From Mycobacterium sp. BK086 (lineage in GTDB: Bacteria > Actinomycetota > Actinomycetes > Mycobacteriales > Mycobacteriaceae): 64,000 nucleotides of DNA. The notes beneath the pieces are model-generated. The model was given only the letters and a program-made list of their open reading frames with translations, had not been told where the DNA came from and made no database searches. The stretch is from contig SNWL01000003.1 of NCBI GenBank assembly GCA_004362315.1, forward strand, positions 1,364,001-1,428,000. The letters run 5' to 3'. The position numbers were made by a program, and so were the translations under genes. Positions 1 to 7,897 of the stretch are shown here, one piece after another (position 1 is the stretch's first letter; the number at the start of each line of letters is the position of its first letter).

Positions 1-328
1 CGTACTGATGCCGACGCTCCACCAACGCCCCATCCCGGAAGTAATGCCGCTTGATCAGCCGGCCGTCCTTCTCCGCAGCCACCAGAGCCCTACGTGCCCG
101 CTCCCGGTTCGAACCCCACCCGAGCTGCCTGGAGATCTCCGAAGCCGACGTCTCCCACACCCGGTTGTGCGGGTGCACACCCCACGACAGCAGATACGCC
201 ATCACCACAAACCCATCCGAGCCCAGCGCCTTATCGTGGGCGCCCGCCCTGATCAGGTCATGGCACAACACGGTGAACCGCTGACGCGGCGAATCACCAA
301 TCACGTGAATCGGATTCCTACGCCCCAT
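1..328 (-). CDS. Phage winged-helix protein, replication-initiator type (partial)
   Basis: The gene runs off the left edge; 109 N-terminal codons are visible, starting MGRRNPIHVIGD. The middle reads as a winged helix (SASEISRQLGWG, then a basic helix RERARRALVAAEKDGRLIKR), the kind of domain found at the front of actinophage replication/helix-turn-helix proteins. Its ATG overlaps the end of the small gene upstream by 11 nt, so it belongs to the same coupled early operon. The C-terminal part that would identify the function is outside the window, so a DNA-binding role is the most that can be said. Confidence 0.6.
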   Translation of the reverse strand, partial: MGRRNPIHVIGDSPRQRFTVLCHDLIRAGAHDKALGSDGFVVMAYLLSWGVHPHNRVWETSASEISRQLGWGSNRERARRALVAAEKDGRLIKRHYFRDGALVERRHQY

Positions 329-458
329 CAGCCACCACCAGGGTCGGGCAGTTGTCCTTATGGCCCTGCGTCTCGACGTGGCAGCCGCAATCCGGGCAGC
401 GCCCCATGCCCACGAGCACCGCTCGTGGGTAGGGAAGCCACATCGGAGAGTCAGACAT
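318..458 (-). CDS. Small zinc-ribbon-like phage protein (46 aa)
   Basis: A 46-codon frame reading MSDSPMWLPYPRAVLVGMGR and then CPDCGCHVETQGHKDNCP before TAG. The CxxCxC...H...C pattern suggests a single metal-binding ribbon. Its ATG overlaps the TGA of the nuclease-like gene upstream by 8 nt and its end overlaps the next start by 11 nt, the pattern of a translated gene in this operon. It is too short for most gene callers. Function unknown. Confidence 0.6.
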   Translation of the reverse strand: MSDSPMWLPYPRAVLVGMGRCPDCGCHVETQGHKDNCPTLVVADGA

Positions 459-1302
459 GGGCAGGATCACCCTCCAGCTTTGCTAAGGCCGCCCGCATCC
501 CAGTAATGGCGTTCTCCAGTGCGTCCAGCTGATTCCGCACCGGCCAGCCCGTCTGGGACGTCAATCGCCGCGCCGCGGCCTTCGCGGATGTGACCTCGTC
601 GAGCACCGCGCGGATCTGCTCGATCTCACCCAACGTCGTGTGGTTGATGAAGCCGGGCCGCTGGTCGTCCCACACGATGTTGTGGCCCAGCGCCTTCTGC
701 AAAGCCTGTAGCCGCTCGCGAGTGGCGCCCAGTACCCGACCGTCACTCTCGGCCTGGGCGAGCTCGACCTTCATCCGAAGTTGAACGCGATCCTCTACCT
801 CTGCCGTGGCCGCTTGGCGCGCCTGCTCTTTGGCATCGGCGATGGCCTGAGCCCGTAGGGTGTCCCAGCGCGCCATCACCGACCGCACGGCATCCCACGA
901 CGGTGTATGGCCCTCCGGTTTACGCGTGGCCTTGACGAGTGCCCGCATCCGGGTCTTCGACGGGCCGGGCACCAACAGCCCCCACCCCGCGGGAAGTTCC
1001 CCGTCGTGCACGATCGCCGGATCAGAAACCACCAGCCACCACTCGTGGCACTGATCGGCCCAGCGATCAGCCTTCCCCGGCTTATTCAACTCCGAAAGCC
1101 AGTCAGAGCGACTGACTTTCAGCTCATGCCCCACTAACAGGCGACCGCTGGCCGACGTGAAGCCCACGTAAATCGCGTCGCACCCGCCTCCGGCGCACCC
1201 ATTCCAGCCCACCTCAGGCAGGAACACGCCACCCGGCAGATCAATCCCAGGCTTGATGTAGTGGCGCTGAAGTAGCGCCCGGAGGTCCAAGGTGGCGCTC
1301 AC
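451..1302 (-). CDS. MmcB-like PD-(D/E)xK nuclease domain protein
   Basis: 283 aa from a GTG that overlaps the upstream stop (GTGA). Residues about 55-95 contain GHELKVSRSDWL followed by a W-rich stretch ending CHEWWLVVSD. This is the layout of MmcB-related/PD-(D/E)xK endonuclease-fold proteins, in which E-x-K is part of the active site. The C-terminal half is helical and charged, probably coiled coil. In phages such proteins are found among recombination and repair genes. The fold assignment rests on motif reading only. Confidence 0.55.
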   Translation of the reverse strand: MSATLDLRALLQRHYIKPGIDLPGGVFLPEVGWNGCAGGGCDAIYVGFTSASGRLLVGHELKVSRSDWLSELNKPGKADRWADQCHEWWLVVSDPAIVHDGELPAGWGLLVPGPSKTRMRALVKATRKPEGHTPSWDAVRSVMARWDTLRAQAIADAKEQARQAATAEVEDRVQLRMKVELAQAESDGRVLGATRERLQALQKALGHNIVWDDQRPGFINHTTLGEIEQIRAVLDEVTSAKAAARRLTSQTGWPVRNQLDALENAITGMRAALAKLEGDPAHV

Positions 1303-1589
1303 CGAGCAGCCAACTTCTCGATCGCCGAGACCAACGTCTCAGCCACCTCGACGAGCCGATTACCGTCAGCAGGGCTCAGCTCGTCATTCGGGTCGACAGC
1401 CTCGATGATTAGCTGGACCATCACCGCGAACGCCCGGGCCGTGAGCGCGGGCATACCGACGTTGTCGGACAGCAGTTCCTGGTAGACCTCGATCAACTTG
1501 CCGAGACGCTCGGCGGCTTCCGCCCGGTACTGATCGGTCTCCGCCACCCACGCCGGTGACGGTGTCTTGAAAAGCGGGTTAGGTGTCAT
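1299..1589 (-). CDS. Hypothetical phage protein (96 aa)
   Basis: Begins MTPNPLFKTPSPAWVAETDQ at an ATG that shares its first base with the stop of the AAA ATPase gene (TGATG). The frame continues upstream without a stop, but that stretch is simply the other gene read in another frame. The protein is acidic and helical (LGKLIEVYQELLSDNVGMPA, LVEVAETLVSAIEKLAAR), with no motif I recognise. Its place between the ATPase and the MmcB-like gene suggests co-translation with both. Confidence 0.6.
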   Translation of the reverse strand: MTPNPLFKTPSPAWVAETDQYRAEAAERLGKLIEVYQELLSDNVGMPALTARAFAVMVQLIIEAVDPNDELSPADGNRLVEVAETLVSAIEKLAAR

Positions 1590-2848
1590 CACGCCACCCC
1601 CTGCTGGGCGCGCAGCGCGGCGAGCGCTGCCGATGGCTCCTCGTGGCGTTTGCAGGCCTCTGTGACCGCTGCTGGCGAGACGCCGGTGATATCCGGGTCG
1701 GCGGACACCGGGCGGCCGTACCATTGTCTGGCCTCCTGAACGCACTCGACGGAATCGCAACTCCCCATGGGCTGTTCACGGTCCTGACTTCCAACGCGGC
1801 GCATGTGATCGACGAGGCAGTGACCCGGGCTGGACGTATCGATGTCGTCGAGCATTTCGACAACGCCGACAGCCGCCAGGTGGCGCGCCTCATGGCCCGC
1901 TAAGGTGACGCCGCCGTCCTCGTCGTCGCGCTGCGTGGCGGCATGGAACACGTCGACGTCCTCCATCAGCAGCATCGAGCGTGGGCTGATCCGGTTGATC
2001 ACGGCCAGCAGGTCGCAGTCCTTGCGGACATCACCGAGCGGCAGATACCAGATGTCCAAGCCGAAATGGGAGGCGATCGCCCGGGCCACCGACGTCTTAC
2101 CCGTCCCGGGTGGGCCCTCATAGAGGTGGCCGCGATGCCACGGGATGCAGCGACGGGTGTACTCGTCCTCTTTGTCGAGGAAGGTCCCGACGTCGGCGAC
2201 CAGGCGCTCCAGCTGCCCCGGCGGCAGAATCACACTGTCGAGGTCCCGGACAGGCAGATCATCCAGCCGCTGCCAATCCCCCCACTGATTGAGCATCCGG
2301 AACACAGGTGTGCGTTTCGACTCATGGCTACGCCGCGCCACCTGGCTGATCTCACCGAGCAACGCCTGCTGTGCCGCCAACGAGCTGGCGGTGAACTCGA
2401 TCTCCGCTGGCTTCCAAAGCCGTTCGCTCTTCCCCGAGGTCTCCCCCGTGTACACCACAACCCGGATCCTGTGACCCGCGATCGTGACGACCTGCTCACG
2501 AGAGCCGTCATAACGCAGCCGCAGCCGCGGTGGAGTCTTGACCGGGCTGTCAGACGCCGGCATGTGGTTGTCGCTGCGCTTCGCCGTCCACGCCACCAAC
2601 GCGTGATGCCGCTGCGGCGGCAACAACCCCAACACCCACTCATGCAACTCGTCGTAAATCTCATCCGTCGCCGACACCTTCACCGTGTACGTGGTGCGCT
2701 CACGAACCTTGTCGCGCAACGCCTTCGCCGCCGGCCACGCCAACTGACCAGCCGCCAACGTCATCGCGGTCCTGGGCGCGCGGTGCAGCAGGGTGGAGAT
2801 CAGATCCGAGGCGTTGGACGGCGCTGCGGGCTTGACGGTTTCGGTCAC
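1589..2848 (-). CDS. BCS1-like AAA ATPase with an internally inverted C-terminal segment
   Basis: 419 aa from a GTG overlapping the upstream stop (GTGA). Residues 55-200 resemble the beta-rich BCS1 N-domain. Walker A is GPPGTGKT (245-252) and Walker B is LLMEDVD (293-299). The next expected BCS1 elements (SGLLNALDG, sensor-1 TSN, arginine finger in TRAGRID) are missing from this strand and are encoded instead on the plus strand inside the same gene, at 1727-1900. After the block the minus-strand frame resumes with WYGRPVSADPDITGV. The present product therefore keeps the nucleotide-binding core but should lack sensor-1 and the arginine finger, and is predicted to be ATPase-dead or altered. BCS1 relatives are AAA translocases or remodellers; the phage role is unknown. 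Confidence 0.8.
   Translation of the reverse strand: MTETVKPAAPSNASDLISTLLHRAPRTAMTLAAGQLAWPAAKALRDKVRERTTYTVKVSATDEIYDELHEWVLGLLPPQRHHALVAWTAKRSDNHMPASDSPVKTPPRLRLRYDGSREQVVTIAGHRIRVVVYTGETSGKSERLWKPAEIEFTASSLAAQQALLGEISQVARRSHESKRTPVFRMLNQWGDWQRLDDLPVRDLDSVILPPGQLERLVADVGTFLDKEDEYTRRCIPWHRGHLYEGPPGTGKTSVARAIASHFGLDIWYLPLGDVRKDCDLLAVINRISPRSMLLMEDVDVFHAATQRDDEDGGVTLAGHEARHLAAVGVVEMLDDIDTSSPGHCLVDHMRRVGSQDREQPMGSCDSVECVQEARQWYGRPVSADPDITGVSPAAVTEACKRHEEPSAALAALRAQQGVA
1727..1900 (+). other. Inverted in-frame segment of the AAA ATPase gene
   Basis: Read on the plus strand this block gives 58 codons starting SGLLNALDGIATPHG, continuing VLTSNAAHVIDEAVTRAGRI and ending QVARLMAR, exactly the sensor-1/arginine-finger region a BCS1 protein needs after Walker B. 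Flipping it restores VTL-(S/A)GLLNALDG at one joint and RLMAR-QWYGRP at the other. Both ends carry GGCC (1730-1733 and 1894-1897), so the minimal inversion could be 168 bp between these tetramers. The surrounding 22 bp match only 13 of 22 between the two ends, so there is no strong recombinase-type inverted repeat. Confidence 0.8.
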
Positions 2849-3354
2849 GCGAAGTTCCCTTCGGCCAGGAAGTCGACGAGGGCCAAGACGCGGTCGACGT
2901 CGCCCGACCGGATCAGATCGGCTGGTGACTTGCCTTCCAGCATCCGGTTTTCCGCGTCGAGCCAGATCTTCACGCCGTCCGGCTGGTAGATCTCCAGCGC
3001 GGCTTTGAAGACCCGTTGACGTTGGGTCGCATAGAGCTGCTCCGCGCATTCGGTGCGCCACCTATCCCAGCTCGGGTCCGTCAGCTTGTGGTTGATCCAC
3101 TCGTCGGCATCGAGTGTCGGTTCGAAGGGCTCCCGCTCGGTAGCGCAGCGGTCGCAGAGCTGGGTGCCCGCCGTCAAATGGTCATAGCAGAAGAACAGGC
3201 CGCAGCCCCGGTCACCGCCGTAGACGTCGTTGCCACACACGTAGGCCAGGCCGCGGTTGATCTCGGCGCCGCAGTCGGGGTGATCACACTGAGCCGGGAC
3301 CCCGTACCCGACATCCCGATTCCAGTTGCTGTCGTAGCCGACCGACCAGCCCAT
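2845..3354 (-). CDS. Cys-rich zinc-binding protein with C-terminal ParS/MbcA-like (DUF2384) segment
   Basis: 169 aa starting MGWSVGYDSNWNRD at an ATG overlapping the preceding stop (TGATG). The N-terminal half holds many Cys/His residues (CDHPDCG, CGNDVYGGDRGCG, CYDH, CDRC), suggesting one or two zinc sites. The last 35 residues (MLEGKSPADLIRSGDVDRVL, then ALVDFLAEG) resemble the toxin-binding domain of MbcA/ParS/Xre antitoxins. No RES-type toxin gene is adjacent. The combination could be an anti-toxin decoy or an unrelated use of the fold; the assignment is by eye. Confidence 0.55.
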   Translation of the reverse strand: MGWSVGYDSNWNRDVGYGVPAQCDHPDCGAEINRGLAYVCGNDVYGGDRGCGLFFCYDHLTAGTQLCDRCATEREPFEPTLDADEWINHKLTDPSWDRWRTECAEQLYATQRQRVFKAALEIYQPDGVKIWLDAENRMLEGKSPADLIRSGDVDRVLALVDFLAEGNFA

Positions 3355-3695
3355 CAGGCAGCGTCCTTGACCGGTCCGAACAGGCTGAAGCCCCGGGGCT
3401 GGTCGGCGACACACTGGGCATTCAGACCCTCGATCCAGATATCCCGGTCGATGCCCGTCGGGTGGAACTTGCTGTCCGGACGGTCAAGCCACGCCTCCCT
3501 CACTGCGGGATCGGTGGCCCACCGCAGCGCCTCAGCGTGGCTCGGGAAGTCGCCCGCGCACGCGTCCTGCTCGTGACAAGCCCAGGCCCGGGACGGCCGA
3601 AGAACCCGCCACAGAGCGCCCACCTTGAAGACGGCCCACGTGTTGCGGGTAACGAACGGGCACTCCCGGTCCTGCTCCGCGACATGACGACTCAC
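3354..3695 (-). CDS. Hypothetical phage protein (113 aa)
   Basis: Starts at a GTG overlapping the beta-clamp gene stop (GTGA) and ends sharing one base with the next ATG. The protein is Trp-rich (TWAVFKVGALWRVLRPSRAW) and has two Cys close together (ACHEQDACAGDF). No family recognised. The tight coupling on both sides supports it as a real gene. Confidence 0.6.
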   Translation of the reverse strand: MSRHVAEQDRECPFVTRNTWAVFKVGALWRVLRPSRAWACHEQDACAGDFPSHAEALRWATDPAVREAWLDRPDSKFHPTGIDRDIWIEGLNAQCVADQPRGFSLFGPVKDAA

Positions 3696-4462
3696 GAGAC
3701 CTTCTTTCGGGCGCGGGGGGCAGCCTTTGCTGGCGCCTTCTTCGCGGGTACGGCCTTCTTTGCGGTCTCAGCGGCCGGCGGCGTTGGCCTCTCCAGCCAG
3801 TCCCGCGTCCAGCTGACATTGGTGTCGCCGCTGAACCGGACCGGCATTACGACACCGACGAACTGATCGCCGATAGACACCAGTGCGCCCTTGTTCGGAC
3901 TGGAGAGCTTGATTGCCATCTGGCGTGCGTTCTTGACCTTCGCGAACCGGGCGATCAGTTTCGGATCGAAACCGATGACCTGGACTGATCCCTCGATATC
4001 GGCTGCACGTTCCTCAACGATCTTGCGCCACTCAGGAAAAGTGTGCTCCTCCAGCTGCTTTGGGAGCGTCAGTGATTCACCGGTGGCGAACTCGAACGTC
4101 ACCTGTGTCTCCCTGTTCACGACGGTCGCATAGAGCATTGATGCCCTGCACGCCTTCGCAACAGCCGCAACCAGCTTGGCCTGGTTGAGTGTCAACGACA
4201 CCGAGAACTCGGCGCCACTCGCACCCTCCAGGTAATGGGCGGCCGCGGATCCCAGAACGAAGCGGTCCGTCGCGACGGCGATAATCCTGGTGCTAGTCGA
4301 CTCCAGGTGGATCGCGTTGATCATCGGCAGCGTGGTGTCGCGGCTGGCGAAAAGCGCAGCATCTTCCACGATTCGGATCAGGTCCCCGATGAGAAGACGT
4401 CCACCCTGAAGACCTGCCCGTCTACTAGCGATGGCCTTTCGTCTCGGCGCGCGGCTAGTCAC
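3692..4462 (-). CDS. DnaN-like beta sliding clamp of phage type
   Basis: 256 aa from GTG (GTGA overlap). The middle section resembles bacterial DNA polymerase III beta: [26 protein letters not shown], then later a second domain ending VGVVMPVRF, where cellular clamps have their LMPVR-type end. At 256 aa it is well short of a three-domain host clamp (about 390 aa). A Lys/Ala/Pro-rich tail ([20 protein letters not shown]) is appended. It probably acts in phage replication, or titrates host clamp partners. Neighbours are a DNA methyltransferase and an AAA ATPase. Confidence 0.65.
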   Translation of the reverse strand: MTSRAPRRKAIASRRAGLQGGRLLIGDLIRIVEDAALFASRDTTLPMINAIHLESTSTRIIAVATDRFVLGSAAAHYLEGASGAEFSVSLTLNQAKLVAAVAKACRASMLYATVVNRETQVTFEFATGESLTLPKQLEEHTFPEWRKIVEERAADIEGSVQVIGFDPKLIARFAKVKNARQMAIKLSSPNKGALVSIGDQFVGVVMPVRFSGDTNVSWTRDWLERPTPPAAETAKKAVPAKKAPAKAAPRARKKVS

Positions 4463-5616
4463 AATGCGTCCACCTCTCCGAAATCCAATGCCGCATCACG
4501 CAACCGCTTCGGGTGACGCAGCGACAAATCCAGATACTCGCTGTTGATATCGATGCCGATGTATCGGCGGCCGCTGCGTTGTGCGGCCAAACCTGTTGTG
4601 CCTGAACCGCTGAACGGGTCGAGGACTGTTCCGCCCGGCTTACAGCCAGCCACGACGCAATGCTGAGCCAGCGCCAACGGCATCACAGCGAAATGCGCTG
4701 CGGTGAACGGCTGAGTCGGAACCACCCACACGTCGCCCGGATTGCGGCCCCGCGTCAACGACTCCTCTGTAGGGTCTGGCCGTTCGCGGTGCTGGCGGGC
4801 AGACTGGCCGGGAACATCGGCCTCTTTCGTCTCGCGGTTGAACGACAGCGACGCTGGCACAGCCCGATCCGCGCGCCACGGTGTGGCGATGCTGTTCTCC
4901 TTGTTGGTTGCCCCGGAACGCGCGGTGCGCGAGGGCGTCCGGTCGCCGCTGTATTCGACTCGTACAGCGTCGAGATCAAACCCGTAGCGGGGCTGCTTGG
5001 AGAACAGGAAGACATTCTCGTAGCGACCAGACAGACGGTCGGTGATGCTCTCAGGCATCGCGTTCGGCTTGTGCCACACGATCGCGTTGCGCAGAATCCA
5101 GCCGTCATCCTGGAGGGCGAGTGCGACCCGCCACGGGATGCCCATCAGATTCTTCGCGGGAGGGGTTCCTGGGCGGATCGATCCCAGATGAGTGCCGGAG
5201 CGGTAGGCACCGCCGCGACGGCGGGCGGCGTTCATGTCGTCGCGATCGTCGTCGTGGCCCTGGTTGCCCCAGCTTCCGGCGTAGCTGTCGCCGAGGTTGA
5301 TCCAGAGCGTGCCGTCATCGGCCAGGACGCGGCGCAGCTCGGTGAAGAGCAGACGAAGGTGCCCGACATAGGCGATTGGATCTGGCTCCAAGCCAAGGCA
5401 GCACGTCATTGCGGGAACGGCCACCGGCGGGGCGCCGAACACCGGCGAATACCGCAGGTCGGGCCAACTCGTTGGTTCCACACCGTAGTCGCGGAGCCCG
5501 AAGTATGGCGGCGAAGTGACGATGGAATCCACCGCGCCGTCTGGCAGTTTGGCGCCAACATCGAGCGCGTCGCCGTGGTAAAGGGTGACCTGGCCGTCGT
5601 CGAAGAACGGTTTCAT
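4459..5616 (-). CDS. Site-specific DNA methyltransferase (N4-cytosine/N6-adenine class)
   Basis: 385 aa. Catalytic motif IV TSPPYFG lies at residues 34-40, and the SAM-binding motif [10 protein letters not shown] lies near the C-terminus (about 333). This order is typical of the beta class of amino-methyltransferases. HKPNAMPES and ENVFLFSK are further family signatures. No restriction endonuclease gene accompanies it, so it is an orphan phage methyltransferase, likely protecting phage DNA from host restriction or marking it. ATGA overlap with the upstream gene. Confidence 0.88.
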   Translation of the reverse strand: MKPFFDDGQVTLYHGDALDVGAKLPDGAVDSIVTSPPYFGLRDYGVEPTSWPDLRYSPVFGAPPVAVPAMTCCLGLEPDPIAYVGHLRLLFTELRRVLADDGTLWINLGDSYAGSWGNQGHDDDRDDMNAARRRGGAYRSGTHLGSIRPGTPPAKNLMGIPWRVALALQDDGWILRNAIVWHKPNAMPESITDRLSGRYENVFLFSKQPRYGFDLDAVRVEYSGDRTPSRTARSGATNKENSIATPWRADRAVPASLSFNRETKEADVPGQSARQHRERPDPTEESLTRGRNPGDVWVVPTQPFTAAHFAVMPLALAQHCVVAGCKPGGTVLDPFSGSGTTGLAAQRSGRRYIGIDINSEYLDLSLRHPKRLRDAALDFGEVDAL

Positions 5617-5816
5617 GGCAGCCTTCCCACCGCTCGGAGGACCGCGGCGGCGGCCTGGACGAGATCGAGGTGCAACTGGTCGCCCTCATCAGCGGCGTCC
5701 GAATAGGCGCGGCGGTAGGCCTGCACCGGGGTCCACAGATCAGTCCCGTTGCCCTCTTCGCCCGCAAGGCTCTTCAACAGCTGTTCGGCAGCCTTCACCG
5801 GTGACATCGGCTTCAT
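5613..5816 (-). CDS. Small hypothetical phage protein (67 aa)
   Basis: Starts [20 protein letters not shown] at the ATG overlapping the previous stop (TGATG); a GTG one codon upstream is possible. It is helical and acidic, ending [16 protein letters not shown]. The stop overlaps the methyltransferase ATG. No family recognised. Confidence 0.55.
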   Translation of the reverse strand: MKPMSPVKAAEQLLKSLAGEEGNGTDLWTPVQAYRRAYSDAADEGDQLHLDLVQAAAAVLRAVGRLP

Positions 5817-5980
5817 CACGCCACCTCGCGGATCTCGCGGTGATGGACGGCGCAGACATCGTCATAGTCGGCCAGGCCGGGGATCCACAGATCGTCGTAG
5901 TCGTCAGACCACGGGCACACGCACGGCCGCATCTCGCAATCGCCGCAGCACGCACCGATGAGCCAAGTCAGCGGCTTCAC
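5816..5980 (-). CDS. Cys-rich small phage protein (54 aa)
   Basis: Begins VKPLTWLIGACCGDCEMRPC at a GTG overlapping the ParB-like gene stop (GTGA) and ends at a TGA shared with the next ATG. CC-x2-C-x4-C-x-C suggests a metal-binding knuckle, and the rest is rich in Asp and Tyr (SDDYDDLW, ADYDDVC). The coupled overlaps at both ends are the main support. Function unknown. Confidence 0.55.
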   Translation of the reverse strand: MKPLTWLIGACCGDCEMRPCVCPWSDDYDDLWIPGLADYDDVCAVHHREIREVA

Positions 5981-6786
5981 GCGGCCGATTCCCGACGCTT
6001 ACCGGTGAACGTGTTGTTGGACACCAGAATTCGACGGCCCGGTGTCTTGTTGTACAGCGTCATCACCGCGATCGCCGTGCGCACCGGGCCCGAGCCGGCG
6101 GTGATCTCCCGCAGCTGGTGGGCGTTCGACTTCAGCTGTCGCGGATTCACCGACAGCATCACGTCGCCGAGACGCTTCAGATCGATCGGATCGTGCAGGT
6201 ACCACAACACCAGAGCCACACCGTGAATCACCGCGGCGTCCAAACCATCCCGACGACCACCCCACACCTCGACGATCAGGTTTAGGGTCTGCGCCAACAG
6301 ATCCAGGCCGCCGAGCTTGACGACCTTCTCCAGCGTGGACACACACGAGATCCGGTAATCACACGGCGACATGTCGACCTCGAGCCCGAGACGAGTGACG
6401 ACCCGCTCGATGTCGGTCACCGCGGTGTCCCCCGACACCCTGCGTGCCTTCCAGTGATCCCAGGTGCCGGTCTGCTTGCGGTTGCGGTTCAGCTTGTCGA
6501 ACAACTCCGCTTCGTCGGTGACCGAAAGCCCCTCGTGCACATTGACGACCAACTGGGGGGGGTCCACCAGAAAGCCCGCTGCCGCCCACCGGTGCTGCCC
6601 ATCCACCACCGCGTAGCGGGGGCTTATCCCATCACCGCGGTCAGAAACCTCGATGATGCCGGCCAACCTGCGGTCCCACGTGCCGGCCATCTTCCGGGCG
6701 CGCGCGACGTCCAGGATCCGTTGATAGGTGGGGTCGGCGAAGATCTCATCGACCCGCAGCGTCGTCACGTACATGTTGCCGCTCAC
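5977..6786 (-). CDS. ParB-like nuclease-domain protein
   Basis: 269 aa from GTG (GTGA overlap). Residues 8-70 contain LRVDEIFADPTYQR and YAVVDGQHRWAAA, the ParB/sulfiredoxin-type motif in which the conserved G-x-H-R coordinates nucleotide. The remainder (NRNRKQTGTWDHWKAR and following) matches the arrangement of phage ParB-like proteins of the DUF6551 kind. Probably a phage DNA-binding or CTP/ATP-using protein. A role in partition is not implied, because no ParA is visible. Confidence 0.7.
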   Translation of the reverse strand: MSGNMYVTTLRVDEIFADPTYQRILDVARARKMAGTWDRRLAGIIEVSDRGDGISPRYAVVDGQHRWAAAGFLVDPPQLVVNVHEGLSVTDEAELFDKLNRNRKQTGTWDHWKARRVSGDTAVTDIERVVTRLGLEVDMSPCDYRISCVSTLEKVVKLGGLDLLAQTLNLIVEVWGGRRDGLDAAVIHGVALVLWYLHDPIDLKRLGDVMLSVNPRQLKSNAHQLREITAGSGPVRTAIAVMTLYNKTPGRRILVSNNTFTGKRRESAA

Positions 6787-7547
6787 GACTCACCTCCGAG
6801 GATTCGTTTGACGGTGGTGAAGCCGACGCCGAGTTCGCGGGCGATAGTGCTCGGCGCGGTGCCCTGGCTGTTGGCGTAGAGGACGCGGGCGACCTTGACG
6901 CGGTCGATGTTGATGCCGACCACCTCAATGACGTGTTCGGCCGCGGGGAGGAACTTGGCTTCGTCGGTGGTGATCTCGTCATCGAGTCGGGCGACCAGCT
7001 CGGCGACTGATACGCGCGCTGCGGTGCGCTCGTCAGCGCCGGCCGACGCGGCGGCGTGAACCTCGGTGTGCACCTGGACGCTGACGGGCGCGCCGGGGTG
7101 CGCATCGCTGAGCATGGGCTCCACGTGGCGTTGTGCACTGCTGAGCGCCAGCAGGGACAGGGTGCTCCCGGCGATGCCCAGATCGATGGCTAGGGGCCAC
7201 AGCCAGGCGATTTGTGTGCTCCAGCCGCCCCACCGGATCGCGAGATCCCGCAGCGCACTGAACGACAGGATGAACGCGGCCAGCGCCAGCGCGGCGGTAG
7301 TGCACAGCGCTGCGTAGTACGGAGCGCCGCCGATTCGGGCCTGCACGAGGACGTGCACGCCGTGTGTGGCGAACAGCATGACGATCGGGAGGGTGATCGC
7401 CATCGACGCTGCGATAGCGGGTGATCCGGCGTGCGGGGTGAGAAGTGCGTGGCCCACGTTGCCGGCCACCGAGGCGGCGGTGGCCGCGATCAGCCACACC
7501 CAGAAGAACCGTGTCGCTGCCGTGCGGGCAGCCTGAATGTCGGTCAT
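6783..7547 (-). CDS. DUF2637-type membrane protein fused to a helix-turn-helix
   Basis: 254 aa. Residues 10-140 carry four predicted membrane helices (RFFWVWLIAATAASVAGNVG, ITLPIVMLFATHG, ALCTTAALALAAFILSFSAL, LWPLAIDLGIAGSTLSLLAL). This is the DUF2637 pattern known from actinobacterial plasmids and phages. After an acidic linker, the C-terminus (VARVLYANSQG, PSTIARELGVGFTTVKRILG) is a recognisable HTH. A membrane-tethered DNA binder is the simplest reading. It overlaps the neighbouring genes by 4 nt on both sides. Confidence 0.7.
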   Translation of the reverse strand: MTDIQAARTAATRFFWVWLIAATAASVAGNVGHALLTPHAGSPAIAASMAITLPIVMLFATHGVHVLVQARIGGAPYYAALCTTAALALAAFILSFSALRDLAIRWGGWSTQIAWLWPLAIDLGIAGSTLSLLALSSAQRHVEPMLSDAHPGAPVSVQVHTEVHAAASAGADERTAARVSVAELVARLDDEITTDEAKFLPAAEHVIEVVGINIDRVKVARVLYANSQGTAPSTIARELGVGFTTVKRILGGES

Positions 7548-7897
7548 GCTGCCGCCTGCGGGATGATCTCGCCGTCATCGGTGAGCTTCACCAACACCCG
7601 GACACCCTGGGTGATGTCGAAGCGCCACACCTCGACGTCGGCCGGCTCGATGACCTTGCCCTTGACGGTGTAGCCCATCTCCGCGGCCCAGTCCGGGTTC
7701 GCGGTGATCTTCCCGTGACACCCTGTCGTGCCGGATCCGCACGCCAACATCAGGTTCGACAGCACATCCAGGCCGCCCTGCGACTGATTCCGGCGATGAT
7801 GGGCGTTCGTCGCGTGAGGGGCGCCGCAGATCTCGCAGCACTCCTGGGCGCGCTCACGCAGGTCGGCGCGCACCCGTTTCGGGATCTGCTTGCTCAC
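7544..7897 (-). CDS. HNH endonuclease
   Basis: 117 aa. CEIC (21-24) and a later C-H pair (60-61) would hold structural zinc. AHHRRNQSQGG (33-42) gives the catalytic HH, followed by LSNLMLACGSGTTGCHG, the classic HNH layout. The compact size fits free-standing phage HNH proteins seen beside packaging or replication genes. GTG start inside the upstream gene's TGA. Confidence 0.85.
   Translation of the reverse strand: MSKQIPKRVRADLRERAQECCEICGAPHATNAHHRRNQSQGGLDVLSNLMLACGSGTTGCHGKITANPDWAAEMGYTVKGKVIEPADVEVWRFDITQGVRVLVKLTDDGEIIPQAAA

Noticed and set aside
1583..1903. Plus-strand 106-aa frame as an independent gene
   Set aside because: Its first half is antisense of the ATPase end and has no support; only codons 1727-1900 are meaningful, and they are the displaced piece of the minus-strand ATPase gene, not a separate gene.
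1943..2989. Long plus-strand frame over the ATPase gene
   Set aside because: Composition is that of a GC-rich antisense shadow; the minus-strand frame carries AAA motifs and coupled starts.
4660..5706. 348-aa plus-strand frame
   Set aside because: Fully antisense to the DNA methyltransferase, which has clear catalytic motifs.
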